DNA from: Bradyrhizobium sp. Tv2a-2 | Lineage (GTDB): Bacteria; Pseudomonadota; Alphaproteobacteria; Rhizobiales; Xanthobacteraceae | NCBI RefSeq assembly: GCF_000472425.1 | Contig: NZ_AXAI01000006.1 | Coordinates: forward strand, 248,001-312,000 | DNA length: 64,000 nucleotides | Direction: 5' to 3' | Shown: piece after piece, positions 17,881 to 27,180 of the stretch | How positions within the stretch are numbered: the stretch's first letter is position 1 | Layout: each line of letters begins with the position of its first letter | Notes under the pieces: model-generated | Told to the model about the DNA's origin: nothing | The model's database searches: none | Seen by the model: only the letters and a program-made list of their open reading frames with translations | Translations under genes and position numbers: made by a program

Positions 17881-18855
17881 TCAACGGGTCGGCTGTTTGG
17901 CGCATTGAGTTGCTGTCAGGATTTTTATGGTTGTCAGTGCATGGCGCCAGGCAGCTCGTGCCCGAGCGGGGTCCCCAAATCGCAGGATCCGTTTAGCAGT
18001 GGTGACTATGTCGGCGAATACGGTCAAAAAAACCGAGGTTAGAACGCCTCCAATTCCGTAGTGCTTTCGAAAGTAGAGGAGCTCGCTTTCAATTTGCAGA
18101 GTGGAAATCTGACGAGAGGAATCCAGAACTCCGTCCGCCTTTGCGCTCTCGCCGCCGAGGTGAATGACTGTACTATGAGGATAGTAGATGACGTTCATGC
18201 CCGCTGCTTTGACGCGCCGGCAGTGGTCGACTTCCTCACAATACATGAAGAACCGAGGATCAAATAAGCCGACAAGGTCGATCGCGCGTCGACTTATCAG
18301 GTAGTAGCAGCCTGGAACCCAATCGCAAGCTCGGACTGACGCATGGTCCCAACTCATGTCGTCGACCATGCGCGTCGCTGGAAAGACTTGCTCAAGGCCG
18401 GTTCTGTTCAAGAACAAATTCCACGGGGTCGGAAAATATCGACAGGAAGGCTGGAGGTCGCCATTCTCGCACGTCAAGCGGACTCCCAGCACCCCGCAAT
18501 CGGGATGCTCCTGCATGTATTGAACCGTCTTGGAAAGCGTGTCCGCGGAAACGAAAGCGTCGGTATTCAGAAGAAGGATGAAACGGCCCTGCGCCTTCGA
18601 GAGTGCAAGGTTGTTCGCTCGACCGAATCCGATGTTGGTCGGGCTGGTAATCAGCTCGACATCCGGAAAGTGCGATCTCAATAGCTCGACTGAATTATCG
18701 CGCGAGCAGTTGTCGACAACAATGACCTGGATTCTAAGTGACGAGCGGCTCGCGCTTAAGGCTCCCATCATACGGTCGAGTAGGTGAGCCGTATTATAAT
18801 TAACGATGAGGACGCTCAAATCCGGGCTGTCACTTGCGATTGGAGGTTCAGTCAT
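17881..18855 (-). CDS. Glycosyltransferase family 2 (rhamnosyltransferase-like)
   Basis: About 324 residues from the ATG (MTEPPIASDS). Motifs: LSVLIVNYNTAHLLDRMM, VIVVDNCSRDNSVELL, NIGFGRANNLAL, LLLNTDAFV (the DxD equivalent NTD) and PGCYYLISRRAIDLVGLFD, with FFMYCEEVDHCRRVKAAG. This is the pattern of the WbbL/rhamnosyltransferase group, and dTDP-L-rhamnose genes lie a few kb away, so rhamnose is a fair guess for the donor. A longer frame reaches TTG at 18924 but lacks a good start. It is the first gene of the minus-strand operon. Confidence 0.88.
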   Translation of the reverse strand: MTEPPIASDSPDLSVLIVNYNTAHLLDRMMGALSASRSSLRIQVIVVDNCSRDNSVELLRSHFPDVELITSPTNIGFGRANNLALSKAQGRFILLLNTDAFVSADTLSKTVQYMQEHPDCGVLGVRLTCENGDLQPSCRYFPTPWNLFLNRTGLEQVFPATRMVDDMSWDHASVRACDWVPGCYYLISRRAIDLVGLFDPRFFMYCEEVDHCRRVKAAGMNVIYYPHSTVIHLGGESAKADGVLDSSRQISTLQIESELLYFRKHYGIGGVLTSVFLTVFADIVTTAKRILRFGDPARARAAWRHALTTIKILTATQCAKQPTR

Positions 18856-19141
18856 CGGTGAACTATCGATTGAGGATTGCTGCTTCCGCGGCCACCAATG
18901 ACATTCTCTCGAAGAAAATTGCAACGAGAGCCGCGGTTCCGGTCAAGTAGATCGGTCATTAACAATAACATTGGTACAGTGGCTCCAACCTTTATGAGAA
19001 TCCTCCGTGCCGATCGGGACCTCAAATACCGACGAATAATGCCACGATAAAGCTCGCCTCCGCAGGAGCGCGCCTTGCAATAATACCGCGAATCTATCAA
19101 GGCTATTTAATGTAAATATATAAACTGCATGAGGCTCAGCC

Positions 19142-19714
19142 ATGACGGACTACGTGAAGCGAGTAGTTCTGGTTTTTGCGACATTACTTCTTTTTGCAAC
19201 CGCCTCTGCTAAAGCTGCTGTTTTTGATATTAATTTCACTGGCGCGGCGTTTGATCTGTCGGTGGTTGTGACTAGCGATTCGTCCGATAACCTGATCGCA
19301 GCAACGGGATCGGTTATAAATCTCATTACGTCCACAACAACACAGATCACTGGTGTGGTGCCGCTCGGCATCAACTCTGATTTTAATTATGATAATCTGC
19401 TTTTCCCGGACGCGCCCTACGTTTCCTCAAATGGCCTGCTGTTTAGCAGTTCGATGCCCAACTTCTTTTACAACATTTATACAGACGGCACGAGCTATTG
19501 GATTTCAGCAACCGATCCGACGGGAGATATCACGAGCCCATTCTACAGCCCAGGGGATCTTGGTCAGCTGACTGTCACCGCGGTGTCCGGCGTGCCTGAA
19601 GCGTCCACTTGGATAATGATGCTCCTGGGTTTCGTAGCTATAGCCATTGGTTGGAAGCTGCGGCTCAAGCAGGGACCAGTGGGTTATACCGCCGGTTTCT
19701 CCCCTAGTACGTAA
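19142..19714 (+). CDS. PEP-CTERM-like sorting domain protein 2 (VPEAST variant)
   Basis: 190 residues. The signal peptide (VVLVFATLLLFATASAKA) is followed by a Ser/Thr/Asp-rich beta domain without a known fold. The C-terminus reads GVPEASTWIMMLLGFVAIAI then WKLRLKQG, a sorting tail in which the usual PEP is PEA. Exosortase substrates normally need the PEP proline, so processing of this copy is uncertain. GAGG lies nine bases ahead of the ATG and a strong terminator follows, so the gene is a single transcription unit. Confidence 0.78.
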   Translation: MTDYVKRVVLVFATLLLFATASAKAAVFDINFTGAAFDLSVVVTSDSSDNLIAATGSVINLITSTTTQITGVVPLGINSDFNYDNLLFPDAPYVSSNGLLFSSSMPNFFYNIYTDGTSYWISATDPTGDITSPFYSPGDLGQLTVTAVSGVPEASTWIMMLLGFVAIAIGWKLRLKQGPVGYTAGFSPST

Positions 19715-19740
19715 AGGCACACTTGGACGGGAGTTCGGAG

Positions 19741-19775
19741 AGGGCGGCGCGAAGCAGGCGCCGCCCTATCTTTTT
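19741..19775 (+). terminator. Rho-independent terminator after PEP-CTERM gene 2
   Basis: A perfect 10-base-pair stem, AGGGCGGCGC (19741-19750) with GCGCCGCCCT (19758-19767), has a 7-base loop and is followed by ATCTTTTT. It starts 26 bases past the stop codon of the PEP-CTERM gene. Confidence 0.9.
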
Positions 19776-20043
19776 GACATGATTCGGGACCTTTCGCCCG
19801 TTCGCGCTCGCAGCATTTGGTTTGTGCAACTGAATCGAAATTGAATCGCTCATTAAATGGTTGCGACGGTCTGCCGAAGAATTAAATATTTAGATGTAAT
19901 ATATTGGCGCCACTATGATTTTTGCCGCGCGGTTCTTTTTGGAAATGATTTAAATCTTGACGGTATTTTATTTAATTTTTTGATTGACTGCCTGTATTTA
20001 ATGATTTACCTTCTTTTAAGACTTAGTTTGTTGGGAGGTTTGA

Positions 20044-20697
20044 ATGACTAAATTCTCGTATTCGGCGGCGCTCGGTGCGATTTTGTCGCTATTTGCTTTT
20101 GGTCCCGCGGGCGCAGGTGTGGTGTTTACGGAGGGGGGGACCGCTGATCTCAGCGCCGGAGTGGTATCTTCAATTGCTCCCACCTTGGTGAGTTTTGACG
20201 GCGGCACTGGACCTCTGGTTGCAAGCTCAGGCTCAGTGAATTACACCTCCGGAACATCCAGCCTCGCGGCAGCGCCGTTTGGTGATTCGACTGGTTACGC
20301 ATCGATCGGATCGACTACCACCCCTCAGACCGCCACGTTGAGCCTCGGCGCGGGTGTTGACTATTTCGGCTTCTATTGGGGATCCGTTGATACGTACAAC
20401 ACCGTCACCTTCTACGATAATGGCAAGGTGATCGGCTCGTTTACGGGCGCGGACGTGCTGAATCCCGCAAATGGTTTCCAGGGGCAGGGCGGGTCGACAT
20501 TCGTGAACTTCTTCACGACCAATGGTGATGCAATCACGAGTGTTGGCTTTAGCTCCACTGCTATCGCATTCGAAGTCGACAGCATCGCCTCAAGCGTGCC
20601 CGAACCATCGACGTGGGTGCTGATGGTGCTGGGGTTTGCTGGTTTGGGATTTTTCGCTTATCGACGCCAAAACACGGGCGGTTTTCGGTTCGCCTGA
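20044..20697 (+). CDS. PEP-CTERM sorting domain protein 3
   Basis: 217 residues. The signal peptide is ALGAILSLFAFGPAGAG. The secreted domain contains SLGAGVDYFGFYWGSVDTYN and TFYDNGKVIGSFTGADV, a pattern seen in Npun_F0296-type PEP-CTERM proteins thought to be jelly-roll domains. The tail is canonical: VPEPSTWVLMVLGFAGLGFF then AYRRQN. It should be sorted by an exosortase to the envelope or released with the polysaccharide. The ribosome site GGGAGG sits seven bases before the ATG. A very AT-rich 150-base leader and a strong terminator make it a single-gene unit. Confidence 0.92.
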   Translation: MTKFSYSAALGAILSLFAFGPAGAGVVFTEGGTADLSAGVVSSIAPTLVSFDGGTGPLVASSGSVNYTSGTSSLAAAPFGDSTGYASIGSTTTPQTATLSLGAGVDYFGFYWGSVDTYNTVTFYDNGKVIGSFTGADVLNPANGFQGQGGSTFVNFFTTNGDAITSVGFSSTAIAFEVDSIASSVPEPSTWVLMVLGFAGLGFFAYRRQNTGGFRFA

Positions 20698-20721
20698 GCG
20701 TTGCTTCTTAGCTGATGTGGT

Positions 20722-20752
20722 AATGAGGCCGTCTCGCGACGGCCTCATTTTC
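20722..20752 (+). terminator. Rho-independent terminator after PEP-CTERM gene 3
   Basis: A perfect 12-base-pair stem, AATGAGGCCGTC (20722-20733) with GACGGCCTCATT (20738-20749), and a TCGC loop; the T residues at the 3' side of the stem run on for two more bases. It begins 24 bases past the stop codon. Confidence 0.88.
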
Positions 20753-20903
20753 GCTTGCCCAAGTCGGATGGAAAACAGCCAGGCCGCTGCAGACTGGGAA
20801 AGTCCAGTGTCCTTACCCGTATTGGTAAAACATGGATTCTAAGATCAAAATTCTTAAGCCGCTTGCGGATCTCACAGGCTGGCTTGCGCCACATTGATGC
20901 GGG

Positions 20904-21944
20904 CTAGCTCCGGTTGGGCATTTCGCAGTCCGCTAGCATATCCGTTATACGATGCTTAAACGTATGATTTCCAAAAACGAACTCTTCTGCGGCCTTCGCC
21001 TTCGATTCACGAGCCTCTTCGTCGTCCAAATTTGCTAAAATCAAGTCTTTAAGGTGCCATCGGTCCTTGTACGTCTCGACGTACGAGCCAAAATTATCAA
21101 GCACGTACGCCAGATTGTCGCAGATTTGAAATGACCCAGATGCCATAATTTCAAAAACTCGCGGATTGCATCCGAACTGGTTTTGCGAGTGGTGCATGTT
21201 GATGCAGATTTTGGATCTGCGGTAAAATTGACTTATCTCATGGGCGTTCAGGCTGCGATTGACGAAAACGCTGCCCTGTCCCTTCAGTCGGTAAGCGAGA
21301 TATTTGGTCCACGTCGTCGGTTCCCGGTATTTGACGTGCCTTCCGTAGAAGCGCAAGCTCCTGCGGGGTAGGCTGTCGGCAAGGAACTCGAGAGTTTCAC
21401 GCCTGTCAGGGTAATAGGCTCCCACAAAGAATACATCGATATCTTTACGCGTTGACCGCGGAAAATAGACACGCGGATCAACGCCCAACGGCAGAAACTG
21501 TCCCGTCAGCCGGCGCTCAGCCAACCAATGCAGATCGCTCCTATCAAAGACGTACACGCGGTCGTAAGCCCTCAGCTGTTCGAGCGTCAGGTCGCATCGT
21601 CGTACGACGTCGTGGCACCAGAGAATCTTTAGGGCTGAAATCTTCTCTAAGGTCTCTGCCTTGATCTTGCTGCCACGGATTACCAGTACGATATCGGGGC
21701 GGAGGGTCTCACAGGCTGTGCTTACGGATGCGTTAAATGCGGCGACGTATTCATCGTAGAAGGTTTGAATCCCAGCCATTCTAGCCAGATCAATCTTCAC
21801 TCGGCTGGCAAAGCCGGGCGGTGTGCTGACAAAAAACTCCAAGCAGGAAGCGCGGTAACCAACTTGCTTCAATGCATCGGTGATTGCCCGATTATAACCC
21901 GGATCAAAATCTGGATTCTTTGGTCCGATCACAAGAGCTTTCAT
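20904..21944 (-). CDS. CgeB-like glycosyltransferase family protein
   Basis: 346 residues from ATG 21944 (MKALVIGPKNPDFDPGYN); the open frame runs further upstream but without domain-like sequence. Features are ILWCHDVVRRCD, a donor-like domain with DVFFVGAYYPDRRETLEFL, SKICINMHHSQNQFGCNPRVFEIMASG and the DNLAYVLDNF loop. These are the conserved blocks of CgeB/glycosyl-transferase 1-like proteins that decorate surface structures. The NPRVFEIMASG block is where GT-B enzymes bind the donor phosphate. It is isolated on the minus strand between PEP-CTERM gene 3 and rfbA. Confidence 0.8.
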   Translation of the reverse strand: MKALVIGPKNPDFDPGYNRAITDALKQVGYRASCLEFFVSTPPGFASRVKIDLARMAGIQTFYDEYVAAFNASVSTACETLRPDIVLVIRGSKIKAETLEKISALKILWCHDVVRRCDLTLEQLRAYDRVYVFDRSDLHWLAERRLTGQFLPLGVDPRVYFPRSTRKDIDVFFVGAYYPDRRETLEFLADSLPRRSLRFYGRHVKYREPTTWTKYLAYRLKGQGSVFVNRSLNAHEISQFYRRSKICINMHHSQNQFGCNPRVFEIMASGSFQICDNLAYVLDNFGSYVETYKDRWHLKDLILANLDDEEARESKAKAAEEFVFGNHTFKHRITDMLADCEMPNRS

Positions 21945-22100
21945 CAATCTCAAACCTGCAAGGCTTAGCTGGGAAGGCAATACCTCTGATCCCCGCGGCA
22001 TAATGGCAAGGGCCGGGTGATCACAGACGGGCGTCCGCAAAGTCAGCTGAGCATTCCCGGTGGAAGGGGCAGCATCGACGACTGCCGGTTGGTTGCGCAA

Positions 22101-22433
22101 TCAGCCAGGTGGCCCGCCCGGAGCAGCTTGGGGGCGCTCCGCTCCTAGAGGCGGCTTTGCCGCGCTGAACCAGAACAGAGCGCAGAGCGCCGCGATCATC
22201 ACGACCGCGCCTGCAATGGGCACGATGGCTCCAACGATGATCGCCCACCAGCCGGGGGTCGCCGCCTGCCAATCGATGGCTGTGTCGCCATAGCTCCGAC
22301 GAAGGGGCGCGTTGTCCGATTCCCGTGCTCGGTTGCGAGTTGCTTTCGACGCCAATTCAATCATCGTCAGTCGCATGGTTTCGCATACCTCAATCGCAAG
22401 CATGCCTGCCGTTCGCTTTGAAATCAGGAACAC
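22101..22433 (-). CDS. Possible small single-span membrane protein
   Basis: 110 residues; a shorter version starts at MRLTMIELASK (codon 20). One clear membrane helix (WWAIIVGAIVPIAGAVVMIAALCALFWF) follows a charged N-terminal part, then a Pro/Ala/Gly tail. No domain is recognised. It is placed between the CgeB-like gene and rfbA and is divergent from rfbA. The long hydrophobic run makes it more than a random frame, but no ribosome site stands out. Confidence 0.4.
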   Translation of the reverse strand: MFLISKRTAGMLAIEVCETMRLTMIELASKATRNRARESDNAPLRRSYGDTAIDWQAATPGWWAIIVGAIVPIAGAVVMIAALCALFWFSAAKPPLGAERPQAAPGGPPG

Positions 22434-22612
22434 AAGTTCCAGTTGGGCAAGAGCGCGTCAATATCGTGGCTGACAATACACGCGGCTCGCTTCAATTGAA
22501 GGCTAATATTCCGGGCGCGTTCAGAAATTTCTCTCCTTAACCAAATAAAATCATTTTATTGAATGCTTCGCAGCGTCTGCTAAAAGTTATCAAAGGATTG
22601 GAAAGAAAGGGC

Positions 22613-23494
22613 ATGAAGGGCATTATTCTGGCCGGCGGTACCGGATCCCGACTGTATCCGGTCACGACCGTGGTGTCGAAGCAGCTGCTTCCGGTCTTCG
22701 ACAAACCGATGATCTATTATCCGCTGGCCACTCTGATGCTCAGCGGCATTCGGGACATTCTCATCATCTCGACTCCGCACGATCAGATTCTGTTCGAGCG
22801 ATTGCTTGGCGACGGCCGCGACTGGGGGCTCTCGTTCAAATATGCAACCCAGGCCTCTCCGCGCGGGCTCGCAGACGCCTTCATTGTCGGACGCAACTTT
22901 ATCGGCGATGATGCCGTCGCTCTGGTTCTGGGCGATAATATTTTCTATGGCCATGGTCTGCCGGAGCTCTTGGTTGACGCCACCAGGCGGACGAGCGGGG
23001 CTACAATCTTCGGATATCCGGTCACGACGCCTCAGCAATATGGTGTCGTTGAACTGTCCGCGGATGGCCGCGCGCTTTCGATCGAGGAAAAGCCGCTGAA
23101 GCCGAAGTCGAATCTGGCTGTGACGGGCCTCTACTATTATGATAACGATGTTGTGAATATCGCAGCGACGATTAAGCCGTCCCAGCGTGGTGAGCTCGAA
23201 ATCACTGATGTCAATCGCGCCTATCTCGAGCGCGGCGATCTTTACGTGCAAATCATGGGGCGAGGTTTTGCCTGGCTCGATACCGGGACCCACGCTTCTT
23301 TGGTGGAAGCAAGTCATTTCGTGCAGATCTTGGAGCAGCGCCAGGGCTTGAGGATCGCATGTCCCGAGGAAATTGCGCTGCGGCTTGGCTACATCAGCCT
23401 CGATCATTTTCGTGAGATTATGCAGAGGGTCGCGAAGAGTAGCTATGGCGAATACTTGCTGTCCGTTTACAACTCCTTTGCTCGTTCGACTTGA
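22613..23494 (+). CDS. rfbA: Glucose-1-phosphate thymidylyltransferase
   Basis: 293 residues, the normal length for RfbA/RmlA. It opens [20 protein letters not shown] (nucleotide-binding GGxGxR motif) and contains [51 protein letters not shown] and [10 protein letters not shown]. It makes dTDP-glucose from glucose-1-phosphate and dTTP, the first step to dTDP-L-rhamnose. AAAGG just before ATG 22613 supports that start over an upstream TTG. The stop overlaps the rfbB start. Confidence 0.97.
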   Translation: MKGIILAGGTGSRLYPVTTVVSKQLLPVFDKPMIYYPLATLMLSGIRDILIISTPHDQILFERLLGDGRDWGLSFKYATQASPRGLADAFIVGRNFIGDDAVALVLGDNIFYGHGLPELLVDATRRTSGATIFGYPVTTPQQYGVVELSADGRALSIEEKPLKPKSNLAVTGLYYYDNDVVNIAATIKPSQRGELEITDVNRAYLERGDLYVQIMGRGFAWLDTGTHASLVEASHFVQILEQRQGLRIACPEEIALRLGYISLDHFREIMQRVAKSSYGEYLLSVYNSFARST

Positions 23495-24615
23495 AGACAA
23501 ACTTCGTTAGGTTGGAAAGACAAACCTTGTCGGCCAAGGCTTTCAAAGACTCAACAATTTTCGTGACGGGCGGAGCGGGTTTCATCGGATCTGCCGTTAT
23601 CAGACATTTGCTCGATGAGACGGGCGCGTTTGTCGTCAATATCGACAAGCTTACTTACGCCTCAAATCAGCATTCAATTCCACAGGCCACGCCCGCGCGG
23701 TATTTGTTGGTCAAGCAGGATATCCGCGAAGCATTGCCTGTGCGGCGCCTGTTCGAGACGTATCAGCCGGCAGCAGTGATGCACCTTGCCGCCGAAAGCC
23801 ATGTCGACCGGTCAATTGATGGACCCAGTGAGTTCATCCAGACCAACATTATCGGTACCTTTACGCTATTGCAGGAGACGCTCAGATACTGGCGTGAGGC
23901 GGCTTCGCCACTTCGCAAGGTGTTTCGGTTTTTGCATGTTTCGACCGACGAGGTGTTCGGCTCTCTCGGGCGCGACGGGTTGTTTAGCGAACTCAGCCCC
24001 TACAGGCCGAACTCTCCGTATTCCGCAAGTAAGGCTTCATCGGATCATCTCGTCAGGGCGTGGTACGAAACGTATGAGCTGCCGACCATCATCAGCAACT
24101 GCTCGAACAATTATGGGCCTTATCATTTCCCGGAAAAGCTAATTCCGCACATAATCATCAAGGGGCTCGCGGAACAGGCATTACCTGTCTACGGAGATGG
24201 GCAGAATATTCGCGACTGGCTCTATGTAGATGATCACGCTCGCGCGTTGCGGCTTGTTGTCGAGCACGGCCGGCCGGGTGAAACCTACAATGTAGGCGGG
24301 CGAAACGAGCGGACCAATTTGTACGTGGTAGAGCAGATCTGTGCTCTGCTTGATAGCAAGCTGCCGCTCGATTCCGGCCCTCGCAAGCGTCTGATCTCGT
24401 TTGTTCAGGATAGACCGGGGCACGATCGCCGTTACGCCATCGATGCGTCGAAGCTTGAGCGGGAGCTTGGGTGGGAGGCGAGAGAGACGTTTGAAACCGG
24501 GCTTGAGAAGACTGTGCAGTGGTATCTCGCCAATAGGACGTGGTGGCAGAGCATCCTGAAAAATGGCTATGACACCAGTCGGCTCGGCCTCGGCAAAATC
24601 GCAGCACAACCTTAG
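23491..24615 (+). CDS. rfbB: dTDP-glucose 4,6-dehydratase
   Basis: 374 residues. The extended SDR fold has [13 protein letters not shown] (NAD site), [19 protein letters not shown], the catalytic STDEVFGSL (Asp-Glu pair), [15 protein letters not shown] (Tyr-xxx-Lys), [14 protein letters not shown] and [20 protein letters not shown]. It turns dTDP-glucose into the 4-keto-6-deoxy intermediate. It starts with TTG overlapping the rfbA stop (TTGA), with about 20 extra N-terminal residues before the fold. It ends the first half of the rhamnose operon; rfbC and rfbD follow 2.6 kb later. Confidence 0.96.
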   Translation: MKTNFVRLERQTLSAKAFKDSTIFVTGGAGFIGSAVIRHLLDETGAFVVNIDKLTYASNQHSIPQATPARYLLVKQDIREALPVRRLFETYQPAAVMHLAAESHVDRSIDGPSEFIQTNIIGTFTLLQETLRYWREAASPLRKVFRFLHVSTDEVFGSLGRDGLFSELSPYRPNSPYSASKASSDHLVRAWYETYELPTIISNCSNNYGPYHFPEKLIPHIIIKGLAEQALPVYGDGQNIRDWLYVDDHARALRLVVEHGRPGETYNVGGRNERTNLYVVEQICALLDSKLPLDSGPRKRLISFVQDRPGHDRRYAIDASKLERELGWEARETFETGLEKTVQWYLANRTWWQSILKNGYDTSRLGLGKIAAQP

Positions 24616-24826
24616 CTGCCGCGCGCTCGATTGGCACCAAGAACGCAAATTTGCTGTCTGACGCGGCCGGCGTGCCGGAGTGCATGCGACAAACCGATCA
24701 TGGGCCGATAGGGCGCCTGCCTTGGAGTGCGTTTTTCAACCGGCGATTAGGCTAACACGTCCCATTCAAGCCGACAAATCCGCGCGGCAGAACTATTGCA
24801 ACATTCAGGCCGACTCAGCAGGGCCT

Positions 24827-25446
24827 ATGCGCTTGGCGAAAACCGGCTTCTGCGTTCTTGCAGCCACGGCATTTGGCGTGATTTATGCTGTGCTCAACGC
24901 GCGCCTTGTGCATTTGTAGTTGGCTTGTCACGAGCTTCGAGCAGAATTGGAATATCGAATTGGGAATGTGAAAGCAATGGTCGAACAAGAGGTCAAAGCG
25001 CTCAACGACAGAATTCGTCAGTTTGAGACAGTAATTGCCGACGTAAATGACAGGTCTTCACGAATAGAGGCGGGGCTCGCGCACTGCCGTCTGCTCCGCA
25101 ACTTGATTGCGGCAAGGATGCTTGTTCGATCGAGGACTGGTTCTATCCGCAGCACTCGACAGCGAAGACTTCTTGTTCGCGCCGTGAATTAGGGAGAGAC
25201 TTCCACATTCAGCTCATCGCGGTCGAGGAGATTGCCCCCCAAAGTGGAGACAGAGCGGGCCTGGTGTTGGTATCTGCATGCGGCTGGGCGCGGAAAGCCG
25301 ATTGCACTATTTTGGGATGCGCTTGGCTTTGGGACGTCGAGAGCCGAACTGTCGAACACGGCGCGCTAGATATCCTTGGCACAAAAGCTCTTTTTGACAT
25401 TTGCGCGGAAAGGGCAATTTGGGCTCGCTGGAACCGACTGGATTGA
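24827..25446 (+). pseudogene. Interrupted gene: membrane anchor plus coiled coil, amber stop and frameshift
   Basis: From ATG 24827 the frame encodes a basic start and a membrane helix (FCVLAATAFGVIYAVLNARL), then a TAG at 24917-24919. The same frame goes on as a coiled coil (ELRAELEYRIGNVKAMVEQE, ALNDRIRQFETVIADVND). Near 25080 the protein-like signal moves to the -1 frame: DCGKDACSIEDWFYPQHSTA, LGRDFHIQLIAVEEI, LGTKALFDICAERAIWARWN, ending TGA at 25446. No ATG serves the second part. This looks like one roughly 205-residue protein broken by a nonsense change and a frameshift. Function unknown. A second reading would be two unrelated remnants. Confidence 0.45.
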
Positions 25447-25648
25447 ATAAGGCGACCGGCCTCTGGGATGCTTGAAACAGGCGTCCTGCGAACGAAATCT
25501 CCCGCTGCCGATCTTCCGACGTAGACACGCATTAAGATAGGACAATTTGATATACAATCTACAGTAATTGTTTTTGATCTTGCACTTTGCTCCAAAGGCT
25601 TTAGTTATTTCATGTGGGTGGGACGGCGAATCTCTCTGAGACGGTAAA

Positions 25649-25957
25649 ATGTCCAAACGTGATTTAAGAGCGATGTCGGTGGACGAGCTATGGAACCTTC
25701 ACGAACAGCTGATTGCCGAGCTCGAAACCAAAATAGGGATCGAAAAAGCCAACCTGGAGGACCGCCTCCGGAAAATCAGCTCAAATCGAGGCAAAGAGAT
25801 CGGGGCTCAAGGACGCCGTCGGCCTTACCCGAAGGTGCTGCCTAAATATCGCAATCCAAAAAATCCAGACGAGACCTGGGCCGGTCGCGGCAAGCAACCG
25901 CGCTGGCTGACTACACAGCTTCGATCAGGTAAAAAGTTGGACGATTTTTTGATCTGA
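25649..25957 (+). CDS. H-NS family nucleoid protein, paralogue 2
   Basis: 102 residues: MSKRDLRAMSVDELWNLHEQ, a charged helix, then RRPYPKVLPKYRNPKNPDETW, AGRGKQPRWL and a conserved SGKKLDDFLI end. It is clearly the closest relative of paralogue 1 in this window. It sits inside the gap that splits the rhamnose genes, next to decayed ORFs and AT-rich DNA. H-NS proteins bind such DNA and reduce its transcription; a role in silencing the locus is inference. Confidence 0.92.
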   Translation: MSKRDLRAMSVDELWNLHEQLIAELETKIGIEKANLEDRLRKISSNRGKEIGAQGRRRPYPKVLPKYRNPKNPDETWAGRGKQPRWLTTQLRSGKKLDDFLI

Positions 25958-26098
25958 CACTCCCTTAGCTGGATCACAAAATTAGCACTGCGCGATCGCT
26001 TCACTCCCAGGCGCGGTGGTCAAATTCGCTGTAATTAATTAGACCAAGTGATGCCCTCGTAATACCAGTGTGCTTGCAGAGTTTAATTTGGGGTCCAA

Positions 26099-26330
26099 AT
26101 GTCAATTCCTTCGAAGTCCATTTCACAGAGGCTCGATAGTTTGTCGAAACTCGAGCAAGAGATGTTTGATCTCATGGTCTTGCGGCGAGCGCTTTGCCGG
26201 GTCGTATCATCGAGGCATTATCCGAGCGGGGCGAGGAGAAGCGTCCAACGCTTTCGGCTGGCCGCCTACGGTTCCTCGTGCCGCCGTCTGGTGAGAAAGA
26301 CTTCAAAGAGGTGATCAAGACCGTTTCGAG
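26099..26330 (+). pseudogene. Possible frameshifted remnant gene
   Basis: From ATG 26099 the frame gives SIPSKSISQRLDSLSKLEQE and MFDLMVLRRAL; near 26185 a protein-like signal continues in another frame as LPGRIIEALSERGEEKRPTL and SAGRLRFLVPPSGEKDF. Joined, the two parts look like one helical protein of about 80 residues with a single frameshift. I do not recognise it. The evidence is composition only. Confidence 0.3.
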
Positions 26331-26494
26331 CTTGTATCGTCATCGTCGGAAGACCGGTGCGCGGTCGCTCCGCGAGCAGCTTGATCAACGGCATCACGCA
26401 ATTTCAAAAGCTCGGAATATTTCTCGAGGAGCCTTTTCGTCTTTTCTATTTGCATGCCACTTTGGGATTTTGGAGGAGAGCGCCTCTTGACCAT
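26315..26494 (-). CDS. Possible small helical protein
   Basis: 59 residues from ATG 26494: MVKRRSPPKSQSGMQIEKTK, then a strongly amphipathic helix (RLLEKYSELLKLRDAVDQAA) and an Asp/Ser-rich tail. A GGAA sits a few bases ahead of the start. No family is known to me. It overlaps the tail of the plus-strand remnant, so only one of the two can be fully real. Confidence 0.35.
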   Translation of the reverse strand: MVKRRSPPKSQSGMQIEKTKRLLEKYSELLKLRDAVDQAARGATAHRSSDDDDTSSKRS

Positions 26495-26735
26495 TATTTC
26501 CAACACCAAATGAGTACTATAAAGAACCAACGAGAACCTGGCCCGGCACATGAATGGGCCGCGGCATTGCCGGATGAGCCGGGTAGAGAAAATCCGCGCG
26601 CCGAGACCGTATTCAATTAAAATTAGCGCGCAATTGAAACCAATTATTAAGCTTGATCTCCGCAACCGAGGTTAATTCGGGAACCTCTCAAATTCAATGG
26701 ATGGCCAAGGGCTGATCCGATCAGCAGATGTGCGG

Positions 26736-26903
26736 TTACTCATCCCAAATTCGTTCCCCGCATGCGCACTCGAACATGTGGATGATAGTGCGGCTATTGG
26801 CATCGAATATTGTTCGAATCAGTTCCAGATCTGCGCCGCAGCGGCATTTTTTTTCCGGATCGCTGGGCGTTTCTCCGACCTTCTCGGCCTTGAATAAGTC
26901 CAT
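26736..26903 (-). CDS. Small zinc-ribbon-like protein
   Basis: A 55-residue protein: MDLFKAEKVGETPSDPEK, then KCRCGADLELIRTIF, ending TIIHMFECACGERIWDE. Two CxC pairs (Cys20/Cys22 and Cys46/Cys48) spaced by 23 residues form a compact zinc-ribbon pattern. A strong ribosome site (GGGGAGGG, six-base spacing) precedes the ATG. The sequence resembles small zinc-ribbon proteins that are common and uncharacterised in Bradyrhizobium. It stands alone on the minus strand between the second H-NS gene and rfbC; the role is unknown, perhaps nucleic-acid or protein binding. Confidence 0.75.
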   Translation of the reverse strand: MDLFKAEKVGETPSDPEKKCRCGADLELIRTIFDANSRTIIHMFECACGERIWDE

Positions 26904-27180
26904 GCTTAGCCCTCCCCTTTGGGCATGTTACAAAATTGACATGAATGGGAAATTGGCAAATGGGATACCTGTGATTTAAATAAGGTATGCCAAGGCTGAG
27001 AAGCAAAAGTTGCCGTTGTTTTGGGGGTAGGGGCATCTGCTCCGAGGGGCCACGCCCGATCGCGCGCTTATTCCACGAGCTTCACAATTTACCATTTGAG
27101 GTTCAATCAATGGCGTGCGGTGCACAAGTTTGTTATTTCAGCGGAAAACCAACGCAGCGCCATTCCGAAGCCATTGGCCG
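26904..27180. other. Intergenic stretch upstream of rfbC
   Basis: It holds the ribosome site and probably the promoter of the small zinc-ribbon gene on the minus strand, and a leader for rfbC on the plus strand. I see no further gene. Confidence 0.4.

Noticed and set aside
19901..19930. A TGGC...TTGC pair ahead of PEP-CTERM gene 3, considered as a sigma-54 promoter
   Set aside because: The spacing between the GG and GC elements is 16 bases rather than the required 10.
22580..23500. A 306-codon minus-strand frame opposite rfbA
   Set aside because: Shadow of rfbA; no ribosome site and no domain.
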